In this document: positions 47,457 through 56,257 of the stretch, piece after piece
Layout of the letters: every line of letters begins with the position of its first letter
Numbering within the stretch: the first letter of the stretch is position 1
Source of the DNA: Halospeciosus flavus
GTDB lineage: Archaea; Halobacteriota; Halobacteria; Halobacteriales; Halobacteriaceae
Direction of reading: 5' to 3'
Assembly (NCBI RefSeq): GCF_029814175.1
Contig: NZ_CP122312.1
Location: 2,418,001-2,482,000 of the forward strand
DNA: 64,000 nucleotides
Made by a program: the position numbers and the translations under genes
The notes under the pieces: model-generated
What the model saw: only the letters and a program-made list of their open reading frames with translations
Databases searched by the model: none
What the model was told of the DNA's origin: nothing

Positions 47457-47875
47457 GCGAGTTTCGGTCGTCGGCGGACGACGGCGCGGCCGGCCGTCAC
47501 GAGTGCGAGGACGACCCCCGAGAACAGCGAGGCGCCGACGAATCCGATCAGGAGTTTCCCGACGAGCGTCGACTTCATGAACTGCTTGACGGTCAGGTCG
47601 GTCGTCCCGACGACGAGCGACGTCGAGAACGCGCCGACGAGGAAGAGTGCCGCCAGTCGAACGGCGGTCCGGCGGCGTTCGTGCGCGTCGAGTCGTGCGG
47701 CCGCCCAGCCCGCACCGGCGAGGAGACCGACGAACGAGAGGGCGCCGACGACGTGCCCGGCCGGCGGGAGTTTCGGGATGCCGAACCAGAGCATCACCGC
47801 GTACCAGACGGCGAGGCCGACGGCGTACGTCTCGACGGCACCGGCCAGGTCCCGGAGTGAGTCGGACACGTCCAC
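47453..47875 (-). CDS. membrane protein of unknown function (140 aa)
   Basis: 140 residues with four hydrophobic segments (about 14-35, 41-60, 70-90 and 105-130). It begins VDVSDSLRDLAGAVETYAVG from GTG 47875; GTG 47869 is equally possible, and either fits an AT-rich TATA element (about 47893-47903 on this strand). It ends RAVVRRRPKLA, a basic cytoplasmic tail. I do not recognise the family. Convergent with the SPFH gene. Confidence 0.65.
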   Translation of the reverse strand: MDVSDSLRDLAGAVETYAVGLAVWYAVMLWFGIPKLPPAGHVVGALSFVGLLAGAGWAAARLDAHERRRTAVRLAALFLVGAFSTSLVVGTTDLTVKQFMKSTLVGKLLIGFVGASLFSGVVLALVTAGRAVVRRRPKLA

Positions 47876-47987
47876 GCAGACGGGCCTGAACGGCAAAAAT
47901 CTTGATACCGACGCGGCGTGTGCTATCGGTCACTGGATGCGAGGTCGATGTAAATTCTTTTCAGTGTCGTGCTGTTTCGGCCGTGCT

Positions 47988-48056
47988 ATGGACGCCGACA
48001 CCGACCGCGACCGCACGGCCGCGAACCGCCACTCCGCAGTGTCCGGGGTGACGTAA
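47988..48056 (+). CDS. 22-codon leader ORF ahead of the permease
   Basis: MDADTDRDRTAANRHSAVSG plus two residues, stop TAA two bases before the permease GTG. A TAAATTC element at 47951-47957 is placed for transcription near its ATG. Either a short leader cistron or part of the 5' leader. Confidence 0.35.
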   Translation: MDADTDRDRTAANRHSAVSGVT

Positions 48057-48058
48057 CC

Positions 48059-48976
48059 GTGCCGCTCGGCTTCCCGCTCCCCGACCTGATGACCATCGTC
48101 ATGCTCTCGTTCGCCATCTGTACGACGGTCTGTGCGCTGGCGATGGAGGCGGCGGTCATCTTCACACCCGCGTTCCTCTTCGTCTTCCCCGTCCTCGTCA
48201 CGGGGTGGCCGATGCTCCACCCCGCGGAGGCCATCGGTCTCTCGCTCGGTGTCGAGGTGTTCGGCTACACGAGTAGCGTCTCGGGCTACTGGTACCGCGA
48301 GCAAGTCGACTTCGGCATCGCCGCGAAACTCCTCGCCATCACCATCCCCATCGCCATCGTCGCACGGGCGGTGTCGTTTCTCGTCCCGTCGAACGTCCTC
48401 CTGCTGGCGTTCGGCTTCATGCTCGCCGGTCTCGCCGGCGTGCTCTTCCAGGCCCACCGCCACGGCGGCCGCTCGCTCACCGAGGTCGTCCCCTTCGGCG
48501 AGTACCTCCACTCGCCGACGGTCACGAAGGACTACCTCCCGCAGACGCGCCTCTTCGGCGAGGAGGGGCGTGGCTTCGACCTCTCGAACAGCGACCGCGG
48601 GTTCGTGGCCGTCGGCGGGGTGATGGCCGGACTCGTCGGTATCGCAATCGGCGAGATATCACAGACCGTCCTGAGCATCCGCAAGCGCGTCCCGCTGAAG
48701 ATTTCGACGGGGACGAGCGCGCTCGTCCTCCACGTCACCATCATCGCGGCGTTGTTGATGACGCTCGCGCTGATGCGCTTCGCGCCGGGACTCGCCGGCC
48801 ACGGGTTCTCCATCCCGCTCCGCGCCCTCGCGGTCATCGCGCCGACCGTCGTCGTCGGCGGACAGGTCGGCTCTTACGTCAACTCCCGACTCTCGGAGGA
48901 GACGACGCTCCGTGTCCTCATGACGGCCTACTTCCTCGTCGGCACGTTCGTCGTCGTCCGCGTCCTCTTCCTCTGA
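48059..48976 (+). CDS. TauE/SafE-type sulfite/anion permease
   Basis: 305 residues with about eight membrane helices in two four-helix halves. The first half opens LPDLMTIVMLSFAICTTVCA and contains HPAEAIGLSLGVEVFGYTSS; the second has GVMAGLVGIAIGEISQTVL and APTVVVGGQVGSYVNSRL, where the GG-Q-GS-N pattern is typical of the TauE/SafE (DUF81) family. These export sulfite or organosulfonates; the substrate is unproven. A polar loop of about 50 residues separates the halves. Start is GTG 48059; an ATG 10 codons later is possible. Confidence 0.82.
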   Translation: MPLGFPLPDLMTIVMLSFAICTTVCALAMEAAVIFTPAFLFVFPVLVTGWPMLHPAEAIGLSLGVEVFGYTSSVSGYWYREQVDFGIAAKLLAITIPIAIVARAVSFLVPSNVLLLAFGFMLAGLAGVLFQAHRHGGRSLTEVVPFGEYLHSPTVTKDYLPQTRLFGEEGRGFDLSNSDRGFVAVGGVMAGLVGIAIGEISQTVLSIRKRVPLKISTGTSALVLHVTIIAALLMTLALMRFAPGLAGHGFSIPLRALAVIAPTVVVGGQVGSYVNSRLSEETTLRVLMTAYFLVGTFVVVRVLFL

Positions 48977-49043
48977 CCCGCGGGCACACTCTCGCGTCCG
49001 CGGCGCCACCGACCTGTCCGAAAAGAGCAGCATTGGAACTCGG

Positions 49044-49553
49044 TCACTTCCGCACGGCGACGGCCCCGACCACGCCGCCCGGAATCCCGACGACCAGCGG
49101 CGCGACGGCGGTGAACGCGCTCACGCCGAAGCCGGCGACGAGCGAGACGACGATACCCAGCGCGTAGACGCCGACCGCGGCGACGACGGTCTCTCGGCTC
49201 TTCTCGACGGCCGCGGCGCCCAGCGGGACGACGGTCGCGGCCATCGCGGCGAGCGGCGCCCACGGCGAGAGCGCCCGTCCGCCGACGAGCGCGGGGACGC
49301 CCACGGCGACGGCGGCGACGACGAACGGAACGAGGAGTGTCTCGCGGGGGTCGAGACGACGGCCGGTGTAGCCGAGGAGGCCACCGAGACCGAGCAGGAC
49401 GCCCCCGGCCGGGACGACGAGCGTGAGGTAGACGTCGCCCAGCAGGCCGGGGTTCCGACTCGGGTCCGGGTCGGGGACGACGGCGAACGACCAACCGACG
49501 AGCGCGAGGCCGGCGACGAACAGTGCGGCGCCGACGAGGCGGTGCCTGTTCAC
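49044..49553 (-). CDS. membrane protein of unknown function (169 aa)
   Basis: 169 residues with five or six hydrophobic segments starting at the N-terminus (RLVGAALFVAGLALVGWSF), Gly/Ala/Val-rich and without charged motifs inside the membrane. A short DPRETLLVP loop follows the second helix. I recognise no family. The gene starts 57 bases after the uvrB stop on the same strand, so it may be read through from uvrB. Confidence 0.65.
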   Translation of the reverse strand: MNRHRLVGAALFVAGLALVGWSFAVVPDPDPSRNPGLLGDVYLTLVVPAGGVLLGLGGLLGYTGRRLDPRETLLVPFVVAAVAVGVPALVGGRALSPWAPLAAMAATVVPLGAAAVEKSRETVVAAVGVYALGIVVSLVAGFGVSAFTAVAPLVVGIPGGVVGAVAVRK

Positions 49554-49610
49554 GGTCGGTGCGTTCGGTCGCCCGGGAGAAGGGCGTTCGGGCCGGGGTG
49601 GGCCGTCAGC

Positions 49611-51692
49611 CTACCAGTCGTCGGCTTCGGGTGCGAGGCTCTCGGACTCCGGTTCGGGTTCGACGCCCTCGTCGCCGGCGTCGAGGTCGAACTCTTCGCG
49701 GATGTCGCCGATGCGGTCGCGGATGTCCGCCGCGAGTTCGAACTCGAGGTTGTCGGCGGCCTCGGCCATCCGTTCTTCGAGTTCCTCGACGAGGAGGGCG
49801 GCCTCCTGCTCGTCGGCGGGACCGTCGCCCGCGACGCTCGACGTGTCGGTCTTCGCACCGGGGAGGTTCGCCTCCGAGACCTCCTTCTCGATGGTCGTCG
49901 GCGTCGTGCCGTGTTCCTCGTTGAACTCCTCCTGGATGCGGCGACGGCGCTGGGTCTCGTCGATGGCTTCCTCCATCGCCTCGGTGGTCTCGTCGGCGTA
50001 GAGGACGACCTCGCCGTTGACGTTACGGGCGGCTCGCCCCATCGTCTGGATGAGCGAGGTGCGCGAGCGGAGGAAGCCCTGCTGGTCGGCGTCGAGGATG
50101 GCGACGAGACTCACTTCGGGGATGTCCAGTCCCTCGCGGAGGAGGTTGATGCCGACGAGGACGTCGAACTCCCCGAGTCGGAGCCCGCGGACGAGTTCGT
50201 GGCGTTCGAGCGTGTCCGTCTCGTCGTGCATGTACTCGACGGCGACGCCGGCCTCTTCGAGGTACTCGGTGAGGTCCTCGGCCATCCGCTTCGTGAGGGT
50301 CGTGACGAGCGTGCGCTCGTCGTTCTCGGTGCGCTCCTGGATGCGCGCGAGCAGGTCGTCGATCTGTCCCTCGGCGGGCGAGATTTCGACCTTCGGGTCG
50401 ACGAGGTGCGTGGGGCGGACGATCTGTTCGACGATCTGGTCGCTCTCCTCGCGTTCGTAGTCGGCGGGCGTCGCGGAGACGTACAGCGTCTGGTCGGTCT
50501 TCTCCTCGAACTCCTTGAAGGAGAGCGGGCGGTTCGCGTACGCCGACGGGAGGCGGAAGCCGTTCTCGACGAGGCTCTCTTTCCTCGATTTGTCGCCGGC
50601 GAGTTGCCCCTTGATCTGCGGAACAGTCCGATGAGACTCGTCGATGACGGTGAGGAAGTCGTCGGGGAAGTAGTCGAGGAGGGTGTAGGGGGCGTCGCCC
50701 ATCTCCCGGTCGGAGAAGTAGAGCGTGTAGTTCTCGATGCCCGAGCAGTAGCCCGCCTCCTTCAGCATCTCCAGGTCGAAGGTAGTCCGCTCCTCGATGC
50801 GCTGGGCGGCGAGCATGTCGCCCTTACGCTCGAAGTAGGAGACGCGCTCTTCCATGTCCGTCTCGATTCGCTCGACGGCCTCTTCCAGGGTGTTCTCGGG
50901 GATGGAGTAGTGCTCCGCGGGGTGGACGAGGACGGCGGGTTCCTCGCTCTTCACTTCGCCCTCCAGCGGGTCGAGTTTCGTGAGTCGGTCGATCTCGTCG
51001 CCCCAGAACTCCATGCGGACGGCGTAGCGTCCGTACATCGGGTATATTTCGACCGTGTCACCGCGCACGCGGAAGGTGCCCTGCGTGAAGTCGACGTCGT
51101 TGCGCTCGTAGTTGAGGTCGACCAGTTTCGAGAGGAGGTCGTCGCGGCCGATCTGCTGGCCACGCTCCAGTTGGAGGGACATGTCGACGTAGTTCGACGG
51201 GTCACCCAGGCCGTAGATGGCCGAGACCGAGGCGACGACGATGACGTCGTCGCGGGTCAGAAGCGAGCGCGTCGCGGAGTGGCGGAGTCGGTCGATCTCC
51301 TCGTTGACGGAGGCGTCCTTGTCGATGTAGGTGTCGGACTGCTCGACGTACGCCTCGGGTTGGTAGTAGTCGTAGTAGGAGACGAAGTACTCGACGGCGT
51401 TGTTCGGGAAGAGGTTCTTCAGTTCCTCGTACAGTTGCGCCGCGAGCGTCTTGTTGTGGGCGATGACCAGCGTGGGCTTCTGGACTTCCTCGATGGTCCA
51501 CGAGACGGTGTTCGTCTTGCCGGAACCCGTCACGCCCAGTAGAGTCTGTTTGTCCGCGCCGTTCTCGAACCCGCGAGCCAACTGCTCGATGGCCTCCGGC
51601 TGGTCGCCCGCTGGGTCGAACGGGGCGTCGACCTCGAAGTCGTGGTCCACGTCCGGCCGGTCGACCGAGAGGGGACCCTCGCTGTCACTCAT
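49611..51692 (-). CDS. uvrB: excinuclease ABC subunit UvrB
   Basis: 693 residues. The helicase-like damage verifier of nucleotide excision repair. Walker A is [11 protein letters not shown], the damage-clamping beta hairpin [20 protein letters not shown] is intact, the DESH box is [12 protein letters not shown], and [10 protein letters not shown] is motif VI. The C-terminal UVR domain (about 635-670) binds UvrC, followed by a halophilic acidic tail. The start is ATG 51692. Bacterial-type UvrABC is standard in haloarchaea. Confidence 0.95.
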   Translation of the reverse strand: MSDSEGPLSVDRPDVDHDFEVDAPFDPAGDQPEAIEQLARGFENGADKQTLLGVTGSGKTNTVSWTIEEVQKPTLVIAHNKTLAAQLYEELKNLFPNNAVEYFVSYYDYYQPEAYVEQSDTYIDKDASVNEEIDRLRHSATRSLLTRDDVIVVASVSAIYGLGDPSNYVDMSLQLERGQQIGRDDLLSKLVDLNYERNDVDFTQGTFRVRGDTVEIYPMYGRYAVRMEFWGDEIDRLTKLDPLEGEVKSEEPAVLVHPAEHYSIPENTLEEAVERIETDMEERVSYFERKGDMLAAQRIEERTTFDLEMLKEAGYCSGIENYTLYFSDREMGDAPYTLLDYFPDDFLTVIDESHRTVPQIKGQLAGDKSRKESLVENGFRLPSAYANRPLSFKEFEEKTDQTLYVSATPADYEREESDQIVEQIVRPTHLVDPKVEISPAEGQIDDLLARIQERTENDERTLVTTLTKRMAEDLTEYLEEAGVAVEYMHDETDTLERHELVRGLRLGEFDVLVGINLLREGLDIPEVSLVAILDADQQGFLRSRTSLIQTMGRAARNVNGEVVLYADETTEAMEEAIDETQRRRRIQEEFNEEHGTTPTTIEKEVSEANLPGAKTDTSSVAGDGPADEQEAALLVEELEERMAEAADNLEFELAADIRDRIGDIREEFDLDAGDEGVEPEPESESLAPEADDW

Positions 51693-51861
51693 TGGCTCTA
51701 GCTAGGTCCGAGGAAACTTGAGTGGCGCGCCGTCACCGCTCGGCCGCCACCGCTCGGCCGCAGTCCGCCGTCCGCCGAGTCGCCGACCGTGGTCCGTCGC
51801 CGAGTCCGGCGAACCCTGTCGCCGGCCGAAGCTTTTCGGCGTCGCAGTCGCAACTCCGAGT

Positions 51862-52131
51862 ATGTCCCGAGAGAAACTCGCCGAAGCGGCTGACGTGCTC
51901 GAAGCGGCGGCGTCCGACGCCGACGACGACCTCGCGGAGCGCCTCCGCGGCCAGGCCGACCAACTCGCAAAGCTCGCCGACCGCTCGTCCGGGCCGGACC
52001 ACGGCCGACTCGCCCGCCACATGCACACTCTCAGCGACCTCGCCGACGACGCCGACGGCGACCTCGCCGACGAGATCCAGCGCGCGTACGACCTCGTCGA
52101 GGGGTACCGCTCGACCGTCAGCGGCGTCTAG
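51862..52131 (+). CDS. small helical protein, copy 1 of a tandem pair
   Basis: 89 residues of continuous amphipathic helix with regularly spaced Ala/Leu (LAEAADVLEAAASDADDDLA; LRGQADQLAKLADRSS) and a conserved second half GRLARHMHTLSDLADDADGD. It aligns along its length with the next gene. No known motif; such haloarchaeal four-helix-like miniproteins are uncharacterised (I recall the DUF7553 label). A GCTTTTC element about 25-31 bases upstream may be its TATA box. Confidence 0.72.
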   Translation: MSREKLAEAADVLEAAASDADDDLAERLRGQADQLAKLADRSSGPDHGRLARHMHTLSDLADDADGDLADEIQRAYDLVEGYRSTVSGV

Positions 52132-52189
52132 ACCGCGACCCGTCGAACCGGCGAACACTGTTTTACCCTCGGCGTCGGTACCTCCGACT

Positions 52190-52468
52190 ATGACGCAGGA
52201 GGATCTCGACGCGGCCGTCGAGAAGGTGCGCGAGGCCGCCGAACACGCCCACGAGGACCGGCCGGCCGAGGAACTGGGGAAGATCGCCGACGACCTCCAG
52301 GAACTCGCGAGTTCGCACGACTCGCCCGACGAGAAGCGCATCCGCGGACACCACTACACGCTGCGCGAACTCCACGGCGAACTCAACGAGGACGCCCGCG
52401 TCCACCTGGAGGACGCCATCGGGCACGTTGAGTCGGTCAAGGACAAGGTCGGCATCGGCGGCAGCTAG
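52190..52468 (+). CDS. small helical protein, copy 2 of a tandem pair
   Basis: 92 residues, paralogue of the preceding gene: KRIRGHHYTLRELHGELNED aligns with GRLARHMHTLSDLADDADGD, and both start with an LDAAVEKVREAA-like helix. It has its own TATA candidate (GTTTTACC at 52160-52167), so the two copies can be expressed separately. Function unknown. Confidence 0.72.
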   Translation: MTQEDLDAAVEKVREAAEHAHEDRPAEELGKIADDLQELASSHDSPDEKRIRGHHYTLRELHGELNEDARVHLEDAIGHVESVKDKVGIGGS

Positions 52469-52554
52469 TCACGGTCTCTTCTCCCAGATTCCCGGACTCG
52501 TCGAAAGAACGGAAACGAAGACGGACGACGTCGGTCGTCGTCAGTCGGCCGTCG

Positions 52555-54342
52555 TCAGTCGCGACGCCGGACGAGCAGGAGCGTCCCGAGCAGCGCGACG
52601 AGTGCGGTCACGACGCCGAAGCCGGGCGACTCGGCGGCGGTCGTCATGGTCGTCGACTCGGTGGACGCGGTCGTCTCCTCCATCTCCGTCTGCGGCGTCA
52701 TCGTGGTCGTCTCCTGCTCTTGCTGTTCGGTCGCGGTCGTGGTCGCTGTCGTGGTAGTGGTAGTCGTCGTTGTCGTCGTTGTCGTCTGACTGTCGCTCCC
52801 GTCACTGCCGCCGTCCGTGCTGTCGGTCTGCTGGGTCACTTCGACGGTGAGCGTGTCGGTGCTGGTGTGACCGACTTCGTCGGTGACGCGGAGCGAAACC
52901 GTGTAGGTTCCGGGGTCGTCGTACGTGTAGGAGACGGTCTCGCCGGTCGCCGTCGTCGGGCCGACGTCCCACGCGTAGGTGACGATGTGGGTCTCCCCGT
53001 CGCTCGCCGTGTTCGGATCGAACGTGACGGTCTCGCCCTCGGTGACGGTCACGTCCGAGCCGAGTTCGACGGTGGGCGGCGTCAGGTCGACGAGGACCGT
53101 GTCGGTGGTCGTCTGCGTGCGCTCGCCGTCGCCGTCGGTCGCGGTGACGACGGCGCGCTGGGCGCCCTCGGAGGCGCCATCGGTCACGGTGACGTTCGCG
53201 GCGTAGACACCCGAACTGACTTCTTGGAGGGTGACCGTCCCAGCACCGAACGCCGAGAGGTCGGCCGTCACCGTCGCGACGTCACCGGAGACGGTCGCGG
53301 TGACGCGGACGGTGTGGTTGGCCGCGACGGCACCGTCGCCGTCGGTCGTGTCGGTCAGGTTCGTGGACTCGATAGCCGGTCCGGGGTCGTAGGCGACGCG
53401 GGCGACACCGGCGCTCTGGACGCCGGTCAGGTCGTTCCCGCTGGCGTCGTAGACCGTGTTGGTCGTCCCGTTCAGGTAGGTGTACTCGACCGTCTGGCCG
53501 CTAGCGCCGAGGTGGAGCACTTCGAGCGCCGGGCCGCCGGTCCAGTTCACGCCGGCGATGGGCTGTTTGCCCGCGTTGCCGAACTTCGTGTAGTTGCCCT
53601 GCTCGTCGACGAGGAGGACGTTCTCGCTCCCGTCCACGAGCGGGACGGTGACGTTCCCGTCGCCGTCGAAGTCGGCGGGCGCACCGACGCCGAGGCCGTT
53701 GTTCGACCCGATGCCGCTACTGTAGATCTTCACGGGCGTCCCCGACCCGTTGTAGTAGAACACCTGGTCGGAGTGGCCGATGTAGACGAGTTCCTCCGTG
53801 CCGTCCTCCGTGAGGTCGGCGATTCCGAGGACGGCCTTCGAGTTGAGGCCGTCGGCGACCTCCGTGGCGTTACCGCCGACCTCGACGCGGTAGACGGTGC
53901 CCGAGGTGACGTTCGTGTAGAGGACGCCCGGCCGACCGTCACCGTCCCAGTCGCCAGTCGTGACCTTCGTCCGCTCTTTCTTGGCGTTCGGGGCGAGGTG
54001 GTCTTTCTCGCCCGTCGTGTCGATGGCGTACAGTTCCTGCTCGCTCGTCACGTACGGCACCTCGACGGCCGAGTCGTCGTCGAGGTTTCGGGCCGGGCCG
54101 ATAATCTCCGCGCTGACGTTGAGGTCGACGACGGACCCGTTCGCCCGGACGAGTTTGAGGTGTCCGTCGGACTTGTCGACGAAGACGAACTTGTACGGCG
54201 ATTCGTCTCCGGAACTCTGTGCCGTGGACGCTGCACTCGCGCCCACACCGGCCGTGAGTGCACTCGCGACGAGCAGTAGACTGACGACGACCGTCAGCGC
54301 CCGCCGCGGTGCGCTGCGTGTTGACTGACGCTTGGAGGACAT
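52555..54342 (-). CDS. large secreted surface protein with FG-GAP-like repeats, PKD domain and PGF-CTERM anchor
   Basis: 595 residues. A Sec signal peptide (RALTVVVSLLLVASALTAGV, about 13-37) precedes a beta-propeller-like region with FG-GAP/Ca-binding loops (GDWDGDGRPGVLYTN, ADFDGDGNVTVPLV). An Ig-like region and one PKD domain (about 435-525, with YAWDVG and YTYDDPGTYTVSLRV) follow, then a Thr-rich stalk containing a run of thirteen Thr. The C-terminus is PGF followed by a hydrophobic helix and RRRD: the PGF-CTERM signal that archaeosortase ArtA cuts and replaces with a lipid anchor. The Thr stalk is a likely O-glycosylation site. Role: adhesion or S-layer associated. Confidence 0.88.
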   Translation of the reverse strand: MSSKRQSTRSAPRRALTVVVSLLLVASALTAGVGASAASTAQSSGDESPYKFVFVDKSDGHLKLVRANGSVVDLNVSAEIIGPARNLDDDSAVEVPYVTSEQELYAIDTTGEKDHLAPNAKKERTKVTTGDWDGDGRPGVLYTNVTSGTVYRVEVGGNATEVADGLNSKAVLGIADLTEDGTEELVYIGHSDQVFYYNGSGTPVKIYSSGIGSNNGLGVGAPADFDGDGNVTVPLVDGSENVLLVDEQGNYTKFGNAGKQPIAGVNWTGGPALEVLHLGASGQTVEYTYLNGTTNTVYDASGNDLTGVQSAGVARVAYDPGPAIESTNLTDTTDGDGAVAANHTVRVTATVSGDVATVTADLSAFGAGTVTLQEVSSGVYAANVTVTDGASEGAQRAVVTATDGDGERTQTTTDTVLVDLTPPTVELGSDVTVTEGETVTFDPNTASDGETHIVTYAWDVGPTTATGETVSYTYDDPGTYTVSLRVTDEVGHTSTDTLTVEVTQQTDSTDGGSDGSDSQTTTTTTTTTTTTTATTTATEQQEQETTTMTPQTEMEETTASTESTTMTTAAESPGFGVVTALVALLGTLLLVRRRD

Positions 54343-54429
54343 CAACTGGGCGTTTGACGACCCACCGGGAAGTGTATGATGGCCGAACTGTCCCGTCTCC
54401 ACGGCGACGCTCGCCCGTCGCGTCGCCGT

Positions 54430-55062
54430 TCAGCAGACCGGCTTCGGGTTGACGCCCATGCTCTCCAGTTGCTCGACGTACTCCTCGTAGGCGTGCTGGA
54501 CGGCCTCGTTGGCGGCCGTCTCGGCGCGCTCCCAGTCGTCCTCGTCCTCGCAGACCTCCTCGAGGAGGTCGAGGGCGCGCTCCCGTTGGTCGTCGAGGTC
54601 TCCACGGAGGTCGCGGAACGTCTGGGCGGTCTGTGGGTCGGCCTGACCGACGAAGAATCCGACGAGTTGGTCTTTCGACTTCTCGGTGGCGAGCACGCGC
54701 CCGAGGAACCCGCCGGCGCGCTCGACCGTGTCGTCGAGGTCGCGGAGGTACTGCTGCATCTCGGAGGGGTCGTCGCTCGGTTCGTGGCCGTCGAGTTTGC
54801 TCACGACCGTCTCGTAGTGGTCTCCCTCCTCGTCGGCGGCGGCGGCGAAGGCCTGCTGTGCGGGACTGTCCGCCTCCTCCGTGCGTGCCCACTCTTCGAA
54901 GGTCTCGCCGGCGTGGTACTCGGCGTCCGCGGCGGCGCGGAGGACGGCTTCGGCCTCCATCTCGCCACCCGTCGCGGCGTACAGCGACTTCGAAGAGCCG
55001 AGTCGGGAGAGTTCGGTCTCGTTCGCGTCCTGGACGGCGTCGAGGAGTTCGACTGCGTTCAT
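54430..55062 (-). CDS. rubrerythrin/ferritin-like protein
   Basis: 210 residues, almost all helical. Glu-containing segments in a ferritin-like four-helix bundle pattern: MEAEAVLRAAADAEYHAGETFEEWA and EEGDHYETVVSKLDG provide E...E..H-type metal ligands. It lacks the C-terminal rubredoxin domain of true rubrerythrin, so it would be an erythrin-type peroxide- or metal-handling protein. It ends with Cys as the last residue (NPKPVC), which is uncommon. Start is ATG 55062. Confidence 0.72.
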   Translation of the reverse strand: MNAVELLDAVQDANETELSRLGSSKSLYAATGGEMEAEAVLRAAADAEYHAGETFEEWARTEEADSPAQQAFAAAADEEGDHYETVVSKLDGHEPSDDPSEMQQYLRDLDDTVERAGGFLGRVLATEKSKDQLVGFFVGQADPQTAQTFRDLRGDLDDQRERALDLLEEVCEDEDDWERAETAANEAVQHAYEEYVEQLESMGVNPKPVC

Positions 55063-55158
55063 GGGTGGCCGTTCGGCGGGTGAGGGTTTGTAGGTGTCCC
55101 TTCGGTCCGTCGCGTCGGTCGGAGCATCGCGTCGCGGTCGCTACGCGGCGTCGAACGC

Positions 55159-55165
55159 AAAAAAA
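55159..55165 (-). terminator. T-tract terminator after the first rhodanese
   Basis: Seven T on the minus strand, 21-27 bases beyond the stop at 55186. Confidence 0.5.
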
Positions 55166-55185
55166 CGAAGCGTGTCGGTGTCGGC

Positions 55186-56049
55186 TTACTCGCCCGTCTC
55201 GATGGGGGCGTCCACGAGGTTGCCCCACTCGGTCCACGAGCCGTCGTAGTTGGTGACGTCCTCGTAGCCGAGCAGTTCGCTCAGGGCGAACCACGCGATG
55301 GAGGAGCGCTCGCCGATACGGCAGTAGGCGATGACCTCCTGGTCGTCGGTGACGCCCTCGGACTCGTAGAGGTCACGGAGTTCCTCGGCGGACTTGAAGC
55401 GGCCGTCCTCCTGGACGGTCGCGGCCCACGAGATGTTCTCGGCGCCGGGGACGTGGCCACCGCGCTGGGCGGTCTCCTGCAGTCCGGGCGGCGCGAGGAT
55501 CTCGCCGCGGTACTCCTCGGGCGAGCGGACGTCGACGAGCGGCACGTCGCGCTCGATGGCGGTCTCGACGTCGTCTCGGTAGGCGCGGATGCCCTCGAAG
55601 GGACCGCGTGCCTCGTAGTCGACTTCGGAGAACTCCGGCACCTCGTCGGTGGTCGGGTAGTCCTGGTCGAGCCAGTAGTCGCGGCCACCGTCGAGGAGAC
55701 GGACGTCGTCGTGACCGTAGTACTTGAACTGCCAGTAGGTGTAGGCGGCGAACCAGTTGGAGTTGTCACCGTAGAGGACGACCGTGGAGTCCTCGGAGAT
55801 GCCGTGACTGCCGAGCAGGTCCGCGAAGTCCTCCTTCGAGAGGATGTCGCGCTCGGTCTGGTCCTGGAGTTGCGTCTCCCAGTTGAAGCCGATTGCGCCC
55901 GGTGCGTGGGCGTCCTCGTACGCCTCGGTGTCGACGTCGACCTCGACGAGTCGGAGGTCGGGGTCGTCGCTCTCGAACTCGTCGAGTCGGCTCTCGACCC
56001 AGTCGGCGGAGACGAGAACGTCGTTCGCGTAGTCGCTGTTTTCGACCAT
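55186..56049 (-). CDS. thiosulfate sulfurtransferase (two-domain rhodanese)
   Basis: 287 residues, two rhodanese domains. The N-terminal domain lacks a catalytic Cys (VLYGDNSNWFAAYTYW, Asp95 at its place), as is normal. The C-terminal domain has the active-site loop Cys243-RIGERSS, whose sequence matches rhodaneses acting on thiosulfate. It transfers sulfane sulfur from thiosulfate to cyanide or a protein thiol. The ATG at 56049 has a TATTAAG TATA element 25-31 bases upstream (56074-56080, minus strand). Divergent from a second rhodanese. Confidence 0.9.
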   Translation of the reverse strand: MVENSDYANDVLVSADWVESRLDEFESDDPDLRLVEVDVDTEAYEDAHAPGAIGFNWETQLQDQTERDILSKEDFADLLGSHGISEDSTVVLYGDNSNWFAAYTYWQFKYYGHDDVRLLDGGRDYWLDQDYPTTDEVPEFSEVDYEARGPFEGIRAYRDDVETAIERDVPLVDVRSPEEYRGEILAPPGLQETAQRGGHVPGAENISWAATVQEDGRFKSAEELRDLYESEGVTDDQEVIAYCRIGERSSIAWFALSELLGYEDVTNYDGSWTEWGNLVDAPIETGE

Positions 56050-56257
56050 GTTCGCTTCTTGCCACCCCGACCTCTTAATAGCACACACCTCGGCAGGTTC
56101 CCCCGTCCATCGGTTATACCGGAGAATATTGCTCACTGTCGACACTGCAACTCGTCGTTCGACGACAAAACGGGCAATCGTTGCCGTCGTCACGGACCAC
56201 TACCCACCTCGGCCCGAACCCCGCGGTCCTAAGAGTCCGACCCGTCTACACGCCACC
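56050..56257. other. intergenic region between two divergent rhodaneses
   Basis: 208 bases. It holds the leftward TATA box (56074-56080) and AT-rich GTTATACCGGAGAATATT (about 56112-56130), but no clear element close to the rightward ATG. No ORF. Confidence 0.4.
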
